This document shows positions 1-6,413 of a DNA stretch of 7,046 nucleotides, one piece after another. The first letter of the stretch is position 1, and the number at the start of each line of letters is the position of its first letter. The translations under genes and the position numbers were made by a program. Source of the stretch: Prevotella sp. UBA2739 (GTDB taxonomy: Bacteria > Bacteroidota > Bacteroidia > Bacteroidales > Bacteroidaceae); the NCBI GenBank assembly GCA_002353525.1, contig DEJV01000048.1, forward strand, positions 1,739-8,784, in the 5' to 3' direction. Below the pieces are notes generated by a model, which searched no databases, was not told the origin of the DNA, and saw nothing but the letters and a program-made list of their open reading frames with translations.

Positions 1-1307
1 GCCTTGTCGGTGGATACCATGACGAACTTCTTGACGCCGTACTTGACGCTCATGTCGGCAATCACCTTCGTACCATATATGTTATTAAGCACAGCCTCGG
101 AGGGATTGTCCTCCATCATCGGCACATGCTTGTAGGCTGCGGCATGAAACACGTAGTCGGGCCTGAACTTGCTGAAGACGGCATCCATACGTGTGACGCG
201 GTCGATGCTGGTGACGATGGTCTCAGCCTTGATATCGGGGAAGTCTTTGGCCATCATCAGGCGGATATCGTGCTGCGGGGTCTCTGCCTGGTCGATGAGC
301 ACCATGTTCTTGGGCTTATAGGCCGCTATCTGGCGCACCATCTCGGAGCCGATACTGCCGGCAGAACCCGTGATGAGGATGGTCTTGCCCTCGAGCAGTT
401 CTCCCACCGACTTCATGTCAATGTCGATCTCGGCACGGGGAAGGAGGTCTTCGACGGAGACCTCCTTGAGTTGCATGCCCTCGATCTGTTCGTCGGTCAG
501 CTGTCCGTCCTCAATCTTGGCCTCCTTGGCCGCCTGTGCCATGAAAATCTTACAGCCGGCACCAATCAGCAGGTTCTGTATCTCCTGGTTGTTGCGGAAC
601 TCTTGGGCACGAAGGGGTGACACGAGGACACCTTCGATGTGGTTCTTCCGGATTACCTCGACAAGGTCGTCGATCTCAGAATTATAGACGCGCTGCCCCA
701 TCAGTAGCATGTGCTTGGCCCGCCTGTCGTGGGAGATGAATCCACAGAGGGTGAAGCGCCTGGGGCGCTGGGTCTGGATATTCTTGGCCAGACCGACCCC
801 ACCCGTCAGGGCTCCATAGATCAGTACCCGCATGGTACGTTTGTCATTGAAAGTCACTTCATAGAGTGATTTCACCATGATGCGGTCTCCCCACATCAAC
901 AGGGTGGCCAAAACGAAGGATACAGCGGTCTCTGTCTGTGTGAGTGCGGCTATTGCAGTGATACCATAAGCCTGTAATACCTCAGAGAGGATAACCGCCA
1001 ATACCATATTCAGTAAATTGGCATACCCTACCCGCAACAGGTCGATGAACGAGGAAAAGCGTAGCACACCGGAATAGGTCCGGAAGGCTCTGGCCCCGAT
1101 GATGCTCAACAGAGCGTAGACGACGGCTGTGTAAATCACGTCGAAACGCTGGTCGAAAAGGCGCTGGGTCTTCTCAAAAATCCAGAAGGTGGCGACTGTA
1201 GTCAGAAAGACTATCAAGCAGTCGTTGAGGAGGAGGACCCAATATGGGAGTGAGTTTTTACTGAAATACCAGCTTAGTATTCTCTTAAAAGGGGAATTTA
1301 TCTTCAT
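1..1307 (-). CDS. Membrane-bound CapD/WbpM/FlaA1-type nucleotide-sugar 4,6-dehydratase, 3' end beyond the window
   Basis: I translated 435 codons by hand, uninterrupted to the window edge. The family dehydrates UDP-GlcNAc or a related UDP-sugar at C4/C6, usually the first step toward the initiating sugar of a surface glycan. Residues about 20-140 are hydrophobic, fitting the four N-terminal membrane helices of full-length members. Residues 160-260 form a first Rossmann-like region (VLIYGALTGGVG). The catalytic SDR domain opens with TGSAGSIGSE (313-322, dinucleotide binding) and continues with HAAAYKHVP (388-396) and STDK (432-435), whose Asp and Lys match the FlaA1 catalytic pair. The following Tyr/Met position lies outside the window. 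Full-length relatives are about 600-650 residues, so roughly 200 are missing. The ATG at 1307 is the first Met after an in-frame TAA. It lies 85 bp after the His-rich microprotein gene, in the same direction. The exact sugar substrate is not determinable. Confidence 0.93.
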   Translation of the reverse strand, partial: MKINSPFKRILSWYFSKNSLPYWVLLLNDCLIVFLTTVATFWIFEKTQRLFDQRFDVIYTAVVYALLSIIGARAFRTYSGVLRFSSFIDLLRVGYANLLNMVLAVILSEVLQAYGITAIAALTQTETAVSFVLATLLMWGDRIMVKSLYEVTFNDKRTMRVLIYGALTGGVGLAKNIQTQRPRRFTLCGFISHDRRAKHMLLMGQRVYNSEIDDLVEVIRKNHIEGVLVSPLRAQEFRNNQEIQNLLIGAGCKIFMAQAAKEAKIEDGQLTDEQIEGMQLKEVSVEDLLPRAEIDIDMKSVGELLEGKTILITGSAGSIGSEMVRQIAAYKPKNMVLIDQAETPQHDIRLMMAKDFPDIKAETIVTSIDRVTRMDAVFSKFRPDYVFHAAAYKHVPMMEDNPSEAVLNNIYGTKVIADMSVKYGVKKFVMVSTDK

Positions 1308-1364
1308 TTTTCTTCGCAGTGAATCCCAGGAGGGCTTTTGTAATTACTTTACTTGTTGTACCTT

Positions 1365-1392
1365 GCTCTGCTGTCCGTCAGGACAGGGGAGC
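1365..1392 (-). other. Intergenic RNA hairpin just after the microprotein stop codon
   Basis: Read on the minus strand, GCTC-CC-CTGTCC-TGAC-GGACAG-CA-GAGC folds as a 4-bp outer stem, a 2x2 internal loop, a perfect 6-bp inner stem and a TGAC tetraloop. It begins on the base after the TGA at 1395-1393 and ends 57 nt before the CapD-like ATG. No U-run follows, so it does not look like an intrinsic terminator. An RNA-processing, stability or attenuation role is inference. Confidence 0.5.
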
Positions 1393-1575
1393 TCAGCCAA
1401 TGACATAGACATAGGCTACGGCGAGCATCATGAAGATGGCAACGACGGTAAGCACTATCTTGCCCCACTTTTCCAGTTTGCGGCGCAGGACGATAGCATT
1501 GAGGCTACGCTCCTTAAACCGTGATGCGCCGTCTTTGCGATGATGGTGATGATGGTGGTGCTGCTGTTGTTCCAT
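1393..1575 (-). CDS. 60-residue His7 single-span membrane microprotein
   Basis: I do not recognise a named family. The product begins MEQQQ followed by seven consecutive His (6-12), then a basic stretch rich in Arg/Lys (13-39), then one hydrophobic helix (about 40-59, IVLTVVAIFMMLAVAYVYVI) ending at the C terminus. The positive charge before the helix predicts a cytoplasmic N terminus with the His cluster inside the cell. The ATG at 1575 is one base after the exporter's TAA (TAATATG), a spacing typical of translational coupling, and this supports it as a real gene. It sits between the Wza-like exporter and the CapD-like dehydratase. A role as an accessory subunit of the export or initiation complex, or as a metal-binding anchor, is only inference. 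A positive-strand frame (1189-1524) overlaps it but has no family signature. Confidence 0.75.
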   Translation of the reverse strand: MEQQQHHHHHHHRKDGASRFKERSLNAIVLRRKLEKWGKIVLTVVAIFMMLAVAYVYVIG

Positions 1576-1576
1576 A

Positions 1577-2374
1577 TTATTTCAAGATGTTATAGAGCAG
1601 GGAGGTGAGGGAGATGAGAATGCTGGTGGCAGAGAACCATAGCGTGGTGGTCTGACCGACCGTTGAATTCTGGGCCTTTACCTTGTTGGGCTCCACATAG
1701 ATGACATCATTCTGCTGTAAGTAATAGTAGGGAGAGTTGATAAGCTCAGCATCGTTGAGGTTCAGCGTATAGACATTCTTGCGGCCTGAGGCACTCTCGC
1801 GAATCAGCTTCACTCGATCGCGCACACCATAGATGGTCAGGTCGCCGGCCTGGGCCAATGCCTCGAAGATATTGATTTTCTCGTTGCCCACGGTGAACAG
1901 CCCCGGATGGTTGACCTCGCCAAGCACTGAAATTTTGTAGTTGGACATGCGTACGGTGACGATGGGGTTCTCCTCGGCATTCATAAAGCGCTGAATCTTG
2001 TCATGGATGAGCTGCTCGCAACCCGACTTAGTGAGGCCGCCAACCTTGAGGATGCCTACCACTGGGAAATTGATGCAGCCATCGTTGTCGACGAGATAGG
2101 TCTGGAGTGATCCAGCGGAAGTATTGAGTGCACTGGAGATGCTGACTGTGGGACGCACCACCAGATTGAAAGGCGCAGAGGCTTCTGGATTAACCGTATT
2201 GACCGTAATGGTCAGCACATCCTTCGGCATGATGCGGGCATCATAGAGGACTTCAGAACGTGCGAAATCGAGACTATCACTGTTCTGGATATAAGCTACA
2301 TTCTTGGGAGTTTTACACGAGAACTGCAGGAGAGTCAAGCATGACAGCAAGACAAAATTGATTTTCTTCATCAT
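1577..2374 (-). CDS. Wza-type polysaccharide export lipoprotein (Poly_export + SLBB)
   Basis: An outer-membrane export component, expected to form the channel through which capsule or exopolysaccharide leaves the cell in partnership with the Wzc-like protein. It has an N-terminal signal with hydrophobic core (5-18) and a lipobox-like QFSC ending at Cys20, followed by KTPKNVAYIQ, an N-terminal pattern common in Bacteroidota exporters. A Poly_export region covers about 44-142 (ARIMPKDVLTITV to PIVTVRM), and one SLBB region about 147-229 (ISVLGEVNHPGLFTV to VIYVEPN). A hydrophobic C-terminal segment (about 243-263) would correspond to the outer-membrane helix of Wza. At 265 residues it is shorter than E. 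coli Wza (about 380), with a single obvious SLBB domain, as is usual in this phylum. Two adjacent Met codons are possible starts (2374 or 2371). It follows the HAD gene by 27 bp. Confidence 0.92.
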   Translation of the reverse strand: MMKKINFVLLSCLTLLQFSCKTPKNVAYIQNSDSLDFARSEVLYDARIMPKDVLTITVNTVNPEASAPFNLVVRPTVSISSALNTSAGSLQTYLVDNDGCINFPVVGILKVGGLTKSGCEQLIHDKIQRFMNAEENPIVTVRMSNYKISVLGEVNHPGLFTVGNEKINIFEALAQAGDLTIYGVRDRVKLIRESASGRKNVYTLNLNDAELINSPYYYLQQNDVIYVEPNKVKAQNSTVGQTTTLWFSATSILISLTSLLYNILK

Positions 2375-2401
2375 TATACTATTGTGTTATTAAGTTTTAA
2401 T

Positions 2402-2857
2402 TTACCAGAAATGCCACCAGTGGCGGGTACGTGTGTGGGAATGCTGATAGATGGAGCCTTCTGCATAGTCCTTCATGCCGGCATAAGCCTCGTCTATCAG
2501 GTGGCGCCACTGCTTGCCACGGGAAACCATGCGATAGATAGTGCCCCAGTCGGGCAGTCCGCCTACGTTGCGGTCGTCGATAAAGAGATCGGCCTTCAGC
2601 TTCCGTGTGAAATGCGGATTATTGTCGGTGGTCTCCTCGGGATAGTCGCGGTTGGCGGCATAGAACTCCACGCCGCGTTCACGACACCAGTTGAGGGCAT
2701 CGTCCAACAGCTGTCCTTCGCGACAAGTCCAGAGGATAACACGATGTCGGTCGGCAATGAGCATCTTCAGCGTCTCGATGGCGAAGGGACGCTCCTGCCC
2801 TATTTCGGGGTAACGGTTTTCGACGATGGTACCATCGAAATCTACTGCTATAACCAT
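2402..2857 (-). CDS. Small HAD-superfamily hydrolase (putative phosphatase) in the polysaccharide operon
   Basis: A 151-residue cytoplasmic protein of the haloacid dehalogenase fold. Motif I is DFDGT (6-10), with D6 the expected nucleophile and D8 the general acid/base. Motif II is the Thr of VILWT (T44). A motif III Lys is K86 or K88. Motif IV is LFIDD (D94, D95). All catalytic positions are therefore present. It has no large cap insertion, so it may act on a large or exposed substrate. The C terminus (139-151) is unusual, with four His and three Trp and no acidic residue. It lies 38 bp after the kinase gene and 27 bp before the exporter gene, where proteobacterial loci often carry a Wzb-type tyrosine phosphatase. 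The substrate may be a sugar phosphate or, more speculatively, phosphotyrosine; the sequence does not decide. Confidence 0.85.
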   Translation of the reverse strand: MVIAVDFDGTIVENRYPEIGQERPFAIETLKMLIADRHRVILWTCREGQLLDDALNWCRERGVEFYAANRDYPEETTDNNPHFTRKLKADLFIDDRNVGGLPDWGTIYRMVSRGKQWRHLIDEAYAGMKDYAEGSIYQHSHTRTRHWWHFW

Positions 2858-2895
2858 TATTATTTATTACGAGAGTTTGGGTTTATTTTTTTATT

Positions 2896-5436
2896 TTATT
2901 TCTTAATACTGTCATCGTCTTTATTGCCGTAATGCGAGTCGGCATACTGGCCATAGTTACCATAGTTGCCATAGTTGCCGTAGCCGTACTTGCCATAGCC
3001 ATAGCGACCATAGCCGTAACGACCGTACTTGCCATAGCGACCGTAGCCGTAATAGTAGCCATATTTGCGGCGCGACATATCGATGCCGTTGACCACCACA
3101 CAGGGGTTAGGCAGCTTTTTCTCGTTTGCCAGACTGTTGATAAGGGCGAAGCTGGACTTGGGGGTATAGTCGGCACGGCAGACGAAGACGGTGAGGTCGG
3201 CATGCTGGCCTATCTGCAGGGTATCAGTGACGAGGCCGACAGGGGCCGTGTCGAAGATCACATAGTCGTACTGTTCGCGCAGCATCTTGGTGATGACACT
3301 GAAGTTTTCACGTGCCAACAGTTCCGTGGGGTTGGGAGGCACAGGACCAGCCAGAAGGAGATCGAGATTGTCGTTGACACCAGAAGGCTGTATCTGCGAC
3401 TTCAGGGCTTCCGGCGTCACCGTCTCCAGTGTCAGCAGCGTGGTCATGCCCTCGAAACGGTCGGAAACGCCAAAGAGTCGGCCAAGGGCCGGTTTGCGGA
3501 TGTCGAGACCACAAAGGATGACCTTCTTGCCAAGTAGAGCAAAGGACACGGCAAGGTTGGCAGCATTGAACGTCTTGCCCTCTCCTGATGTGCTGGACGT
3601 AAAGAGAATGACTTTCTGGTCGCCTTGCAGCATAAACTGGATGTTGGTGCGCATGGAGCGGAATATCTCGTCAATCTGATTGTTCTTATTCGCCTGCACC
3701 ACGATGCCCGCTTTCTGCTTGACATTGTCAGAAGCTACGGCGACATCGGCCACGATGGGCAGTTCTGTAAGACGTGCCACATCCTCATGACCCTCAATCT
3801 TATAGCGGAACAGGGCTACCAGCCATATTAAGGCACCCGGTATGGCAAAGGCCAGCACGAGGGCACTAGCCAAGATGATGATTTTCTTGGGACTGACCTG
3901 TCCTTCGTTCAGGGGCTCATCAATAAGCTTACCATTATCTGCTGTTGCAGCCAGGGCGATGCTGTTCTCCTCACGCTTCTGGAGCAGCAGCATATAAAGC
4001 GTCGACTTCACATCCTGCTGGCGTCCCACCTGATTAAGGACACGCTCCTGGACAGGAGCTGCCGACACACGGCCCTGAAACTTGGAGAACTGTGACTGAA
4101 TACCCTGACGGTTGATGTCGGCAGAGCGGCGTGCCTGCATCAAAGCGGTCTGGATGCTGGTCTGCAGTTCATCGATGGTAGCAGTCAAGGTGCGCACCTG
4201 AGGAGCCTCCTCACTGGCAGCCTTCAGCAGGCGGTTACGATCCTGAACGGCCTGATTGTAGCTATTGATGAGCGAGGTTGAGGCATTATCGGTCACGCCT
4301 ACATTGGAGGGGATAATCTTATATTTGTTCTTGGGATTGTTGACGTACTCACGCATATAGTCGAGCATCTCTACCTGTGAGTTAGCCTCGGAGAGCCGGG
4401 CAGAGAACTCGTTGGACATCTGGACAGACTGTGCGGCATCAGAAAGAGAGGTAACCGAGTTCTGCTGCTTGAACCGCTGAATCTCGCTCTCGGCACTACC
4501 CAATTCCTCGCTAATCTTTGACATACGCTCATTGATGAACTCCTCTGTACGCAGCGCCACCTCGTTCTTGTCGGCATTGGCCTGCCGGTTGTAGCAGACG
4601 GCCAGCTGGCGCAGCACATCCATGCCACGCCGATAGTTTTGATCCTTCAGCGACAAGGAGGCTATTGAGGTGAGTTTACTGGAAGGCGCTACGGTAAGCT
4701 GGTTCAGATACTGGGTAGCAACGAGCATGGGAGGCCGGATCGTCACCAGATATGCTTTGTCTTCGTCCCAGTTTTTGTTGGCGGCCGCCGTCAGGGTCAG
4801 GGTGCCCAAGCGTGTCTTGAACGTAGCAGGCAGCGACTTGAGACGTTGATGGAACTCAGAGGTCTCCTCTTTATTCTCAAAGGTATTTCCCGTCACCACA
4901 TATTCCTTACCCTCGCGCCATATCCTCAGCTTCAGCCATTTGTTGACTTCGAGCAGCGAATAGTCGAGCGAGTCAAGATGCTGCGGATCAAGGTCGACAT
5001 TGACAGGCTGCCCTTGATAATCAATCGCATCGTGGACACGACCCTCACGCCGATATTCGGTATAGATTTTCAAATCCTTCACCACATCGCGAAGCAGGAT
5101 GCGCGACTGGAGGACCTCCACTTCATTTTCGATACCCGACGAATTACTCAAGAATCCCAGGTCTTCCACATTGGCCAGCATCTGTGAGGCATTGGAGCGC
5201 CGCCTATCCTGCTCCTTGATAAGCATACGGGCTGACACCTGATAGACGGGTTCGGCATAGCGCAGGTAGATGAGTGCACCACACACACAGATGACGAGTG
5301 ACAGCAGGAACCACTGCCAGTTGAGCACTAATGCGGCAAAAATGGTTTGGAAATTCAGGCCGCTATTGCCTGATCCTGACTCATCTTCTAACAAGTTCTC
5401 AAGTTCTTCGAGGGTAATTTTCTTTTCGTCTGACAT
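2896..5436 (-). CDS. Wzc-type polysaccharide co-polymerase / BY-kinase tyrosine autokinase
   Basis: An inner-membrane protein that controls chain length and export of the polysaccharide and cycles through tyrosine autophosphorylation. It carries a cytoplasmic N terminus, TM1 at about 38-58, and a Wzz-type region from about 28-120. A long periplasmic part includes likely coiled coils (about 295-355 and 395-450) and a GNVR-type stretch (about 461-508). A Pro-containing segment with SPKK (515-518) leads into TM2 (about 519-543). The cytoplasmic kinase has EIFRSMRTN (590-598, oligomerisation motif), Walker A SSTSGEGKT (614-622), Walker A' ILCGLDIRKP (640-649) and Walker B YDYVIFDTAP (723-732). 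The tail (792-836) holds 18 Tyr, the expected autophosphorylation cluster. In Walker A' the first of the usual two Asp is Gly; the second (D645) is kept. The start lies 23 bp after the UpxY stop. At 846 residues it is a full-length fused PCP-2a kinase. Confidence 0.96.
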   Translation of the reverse strand: MSDEKKITLEELENLLEDESGSGNSGLNFQTIFAALVLNWQWFLLSLVICVCGALIYLRYAEPVYQVSARMLIKEQDRRRSNASQMLANVEDLGFLSNSSGIENEVEVLQSRILLRDVVKDLKIYTEYRREGRVHDAIDYQGQPVNVDLDPQHLDSLDYSLLEVNKWLKLRIWREGKEYVVTGNTFENKEETSEFHQRLKSLPATFKTRLGTLTLTAAANKNWDEDKAYLVTIRPPMLVATQYLNQLTVAPSSKLTSIASLSLKDQNYRRGMDVLRQLAVCYNRQANADKNEVALRTEEFINERMSKISEELGSAESEIQRFKQQNSVTSLSDAAQSVQMSNEFSARLSEANSQVEMLDYMREYVNNPKNKYKIIPSNVGVTDNASTSLINSYNQAVQDRNRLLKAASEEAPQVRTLTATIDELQTSIQTALMQARRSADINRQGIQSQFSKFQGRVSAAPVQERVLNQVGRQQDVKSTLYMLLLQKREENSIALAATADNGKLIDEPLNEGQVSPKKIIILASALVLAFAIPGALIWLVALFRYKIEGHEDVARLTELPIVADVAVASDNVKQKAGIVVQANKNNQIDEIFRSMRTNIQFMLQGDQKVILFTSSTSGEGKTFNAANLAVSFALLGKKVILCGLDIRKPALGRLFGVSDRFEGMTTLLTLETVTPEALKSQIQPSGVNDNLDLLLAGPVPPNPTELLARENFSVITKMLREQYDYVIFDTAPVGLVTDTLQIGQHADLTVFVCRADYTPKSSFALINSLANEKKLPNPCVVVNGIDMSRRKYGYYYGYGRYGKYGRYGYGRYGYGKYGYGNYGNYGNYGQYADSHYGNKDDDSIKK
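2929..3063 (-). repeat. Degenerate 9-bp/15-bp tandem repeat encoding the Tyr-Gly tail of the kinase
   Basis: This 135-bp stretch encodes kinase residues 792-836, built from YG, YGN, YGR and YGK units. Three consecutive 9-bp YGN units (residues 821-829) are nearly identical in DNA, and YGYGRYGYGK-like blocks precede them. The low sequence complexity could allow slippage or unequal recombination in multiples of 3 bp, changing the number of Tyr without breaking the frame. Variation itself is inference from the repeat structure. Confidence 0.7.
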
Positions 5437-5459
5437 ATTGTATGTTTTAAAATTTTTAC

Positions 5460-6092
5460 TTAATGCTTTTTCATGTGAGTTGTTTCACCTTTGAGTTTTC
5501 TGATTTCGTCGTCCGTCAGATAGCGCAACATGCTGTTGGGCACATCAATCACGGCAGCCGCCTGCTCCTCACCGATAGGGAGCACCACGCAACGAGCTCC
5601 TCTGATACGCTTGACGCGTCCGATCACACCAGTAAACTGTCCTTCCATAATCTGCACCTCACGACTGGGCTTACAGGCAAACTTCAAGTCTCTTAGAAAA
5701 ACTATCTTGTCGTTCTCTTCAGCCGTCATGCGCATGTAGTCAGCCATCACCTTGTCGGAGACGGTGAGCACCTCGTCACGGCGCATATAATCATCGTCAT
5801 AAACGGGATGCATGACAAAGCGAAGCGGCTCGAAAGCCTCATTGTTGTGCTTGAGCTGCACCAGATTTTGAAAGGTGCTGTACACAAAAATATAGTTGAG
5901 CAGGTAGGGTGCAAAGTCCAACTTCGTCATGCTGACCCTAATGAAATTAAGCGGCACGTAGGTGTCGAGCAAAAAAGACTCGCCAAGAAGAGTCTTCTCC
6001 TTGTCAAACCGCTCTACCATCTGTTCCAGGCGCGAAAGGCTGGAATGTCTGATACGCATAGGAAACCAATGCAGGTCGTTCTCTTTCAGCAT
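5460..6092 (-). CDS. UpxY-family NusG-like transcription antiterminator
   Basis: A specialised NusG paralog of the kind encoded first in Bacteroidota capsule operons, where it binds elongating RNA polymerase in the leader and prevents premature termination across its own long operon. From the ATG at 6092 the product is 210 residues. An NGN domain starts at HWFPMRIRH (8-16) and includes PYLLNYIFVY (62-71), the counterpart of the PGYVFV strand in NusG. A KOW motif lies at about 150-175 (GQFTGVIGRVKRIRG), followed by VPNSMLRYLTDDE near the end. I chose 6092 because it places the NGN Trp at residue 9, as usual in the family. The frame stays open further upstream and a TTG at 6152 would add 20 residues, encoded largely by a (TA)n tract, which looks unlike NGN sequence. 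The kinase gene follows after 23 bp. Confidence 0.9.
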   Translation of the reverse strand: MLKENDLHWFPMRIRHSSLSRLEQMVERFDKEKTLLGESFLLDTYVPLNFIRVSMTKLDFAPYLLNYIFVYSTFQNLVQLKHNNEAFEPLRFVMHPVYDDDYMRRDEVLTVSDKVMADYMRMTAEENDKIVFLRDLKFACKPSREVQIMEGQFTGVIGRVKRIRGARCVVLPIGEEQAAAVIDVPNSMLRYLTDDEIRKLKGETTHMKKH

Positions 6093-6131
6093 AGTTTTAA
6101 GCAGAGGCCGTACTTTGGGGTCACCACATAT

Positions 6132-6144
6132 TATATATATATAT
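6132..6144. repeat. (TA)6.5 dinucleotide tract in the leader of the antiterminator gene
   Basis: Thirteen bases of alternating T and A lie 40 bp upstream of the chosen UpxY ATG and downstream of the promoter, inside the transcribed leader. Such tracts can change length by polymerase slippage. On the minus strand it also lies inside a 27-codon open frame (6204-6121) that ends in TGA just after it. Confidence 0.8.
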
Positions 6145-6224
6145 GGAGACAACGGAATGACCGTCAGAGAATTTTGTCCGTAATGTACTGAACTCTAGTG
6201 ACATATCAAGACAACTCCATCGGG

Positions 6225-6240
6225 ATCCTCTTTTGAGGAC
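6225..6240 (-). promoter_or_regulatory. Leader hairpin near the transcript 5' end, candidate UpxY pause/recruitment site
   Basis: Minus-strand GTCCTC-AAAA-GAGGAT folds into a stem of five Watson-Crick pairs plus a closing G-U, with an AAAA tetraloop. It starts roughly 8 nt after the predicted transcription start. Bacteroides UpxY proteins are known to act through the 5' leader of their operons. Assigning this hairpin that role is inference from its position. Confidence 0.5.
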
Positions 6241-6254
6241 GCCAATTTCGAGTG

Positions 6255-6283
6255 CAAAGGTACGAAAAAAAAGCAAAATCAAA
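6255..6283 (-). promoter_or_regulatory. Bacteroidota-type sigma promoter for the polysaccharide operon
   Basis: On the minus strand the -7 element TACCTTTG (6262-6255) matches the Bacteroidota consensus TAnnTTTG, and a TTTG at 6283-6280 serves as the -33 element with a 17-base, T-rich spacer (somewhat shorter than the usual 19-21). The start of transcription would be near 6248, giving a leader of about 155 nt before the UpxY ATG. Confidence 0.75.
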
Positions 6284-6334
6284 TATACTTTGTCAAGGAA
6301 AAAATAGTAAACTGTGTAAAAATTAGCACATACA

Positions 6335-6351
6335 ACCGTTAAGTTACCGTT
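6335..6351. promoter_or_regulatory. ACCGTT direct repeat upstream of the promoter, possible regulator site
   Basis: On the plus strand ACCGTT occurs at 6335-6340 and again at 6346-6351, start-to-start 11 bp, about one helical turn, some 50 bp upstream of the -33 element. ACCGTTAAG fits the general LytTR half-site pattern, but the spacing is shorter than the usual two-turn arrangement. Function is not shown by the sequence. Confidence 0.3.
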
Positions 6352-6355
6352 TTTT

Positions 6356-6389
6356 AAAAAAGTTGGTGTGATTTTTAACTGAACACAAA
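6356..6389 (-). terminator. Weak candidate terminator after the GldB-like gene
   Basis: Minus-strand TTTGTGT (6389-6383) and ACACCAA (6369-6363) can pair over six of seven positions across a 13-nt loop and are followed by C and six T. The stem is weak and AT-rich. Its place, 25 bp after the upstream gene's stop and before the operon promoter, is what makes it plausible. Confidence 0.25.
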
Positions 6390-6413
6390 GAATGCCAAGT
6401 TTCTTTATCATCC

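Noticed and set aside
126..620. Plus-strand 164-codon open frame
   Set aside because: It lies antisense inside the CapD-like gene, whose protein has clear Rossmann and catalytic motifs; the plus-strand product shows no recognisable family pattern.
2384..2932. Plus-strand 182-codon open frame with hydrophobic stretches
   Set aside because: It is antisense to the HAD gene and crosses its boundaries; the HAD motifs on the minus strand are decisive.
2883..3203. Minus-strand 106-codon frame rich in Ala/Thr/Met
   Set aside because: It is an alternative frame of the kinase 3' end and its composition comes from the tandem repeat.
2932..3537. Plus-strand 201-codon frame starting with a long Ile/Val/Ala run, like a membrane protein
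   Set aside because: The hydrophobic run is just the complement of the Tyr-Gly repeat codons of the kinase tail; the rest is antisense to its kinase domain.
6150..6166. Second small leader hairpin (TGACGG / CCGTTG)
   Set aside because: Only four Watson-Crick pairs plus two wobbles; too weak to list as a feature.
6200..6400. Invertible capsule promoter flanked by inverted repeats, as in Bacteroides fragilis
   Set aside because: I looked for matching inverted repeats on both sides of the promoter and found none of useful length.
6121..6411. Minus-strand 96-codon frame beginning MIKKLG in the intergenic region
   Set aside because: It spans the candidate terminator, the promoter and the leader hairpin, so it cannot be made from the operon transcript; only its last 27 codons lie in the leader and these are discussed as a finding.
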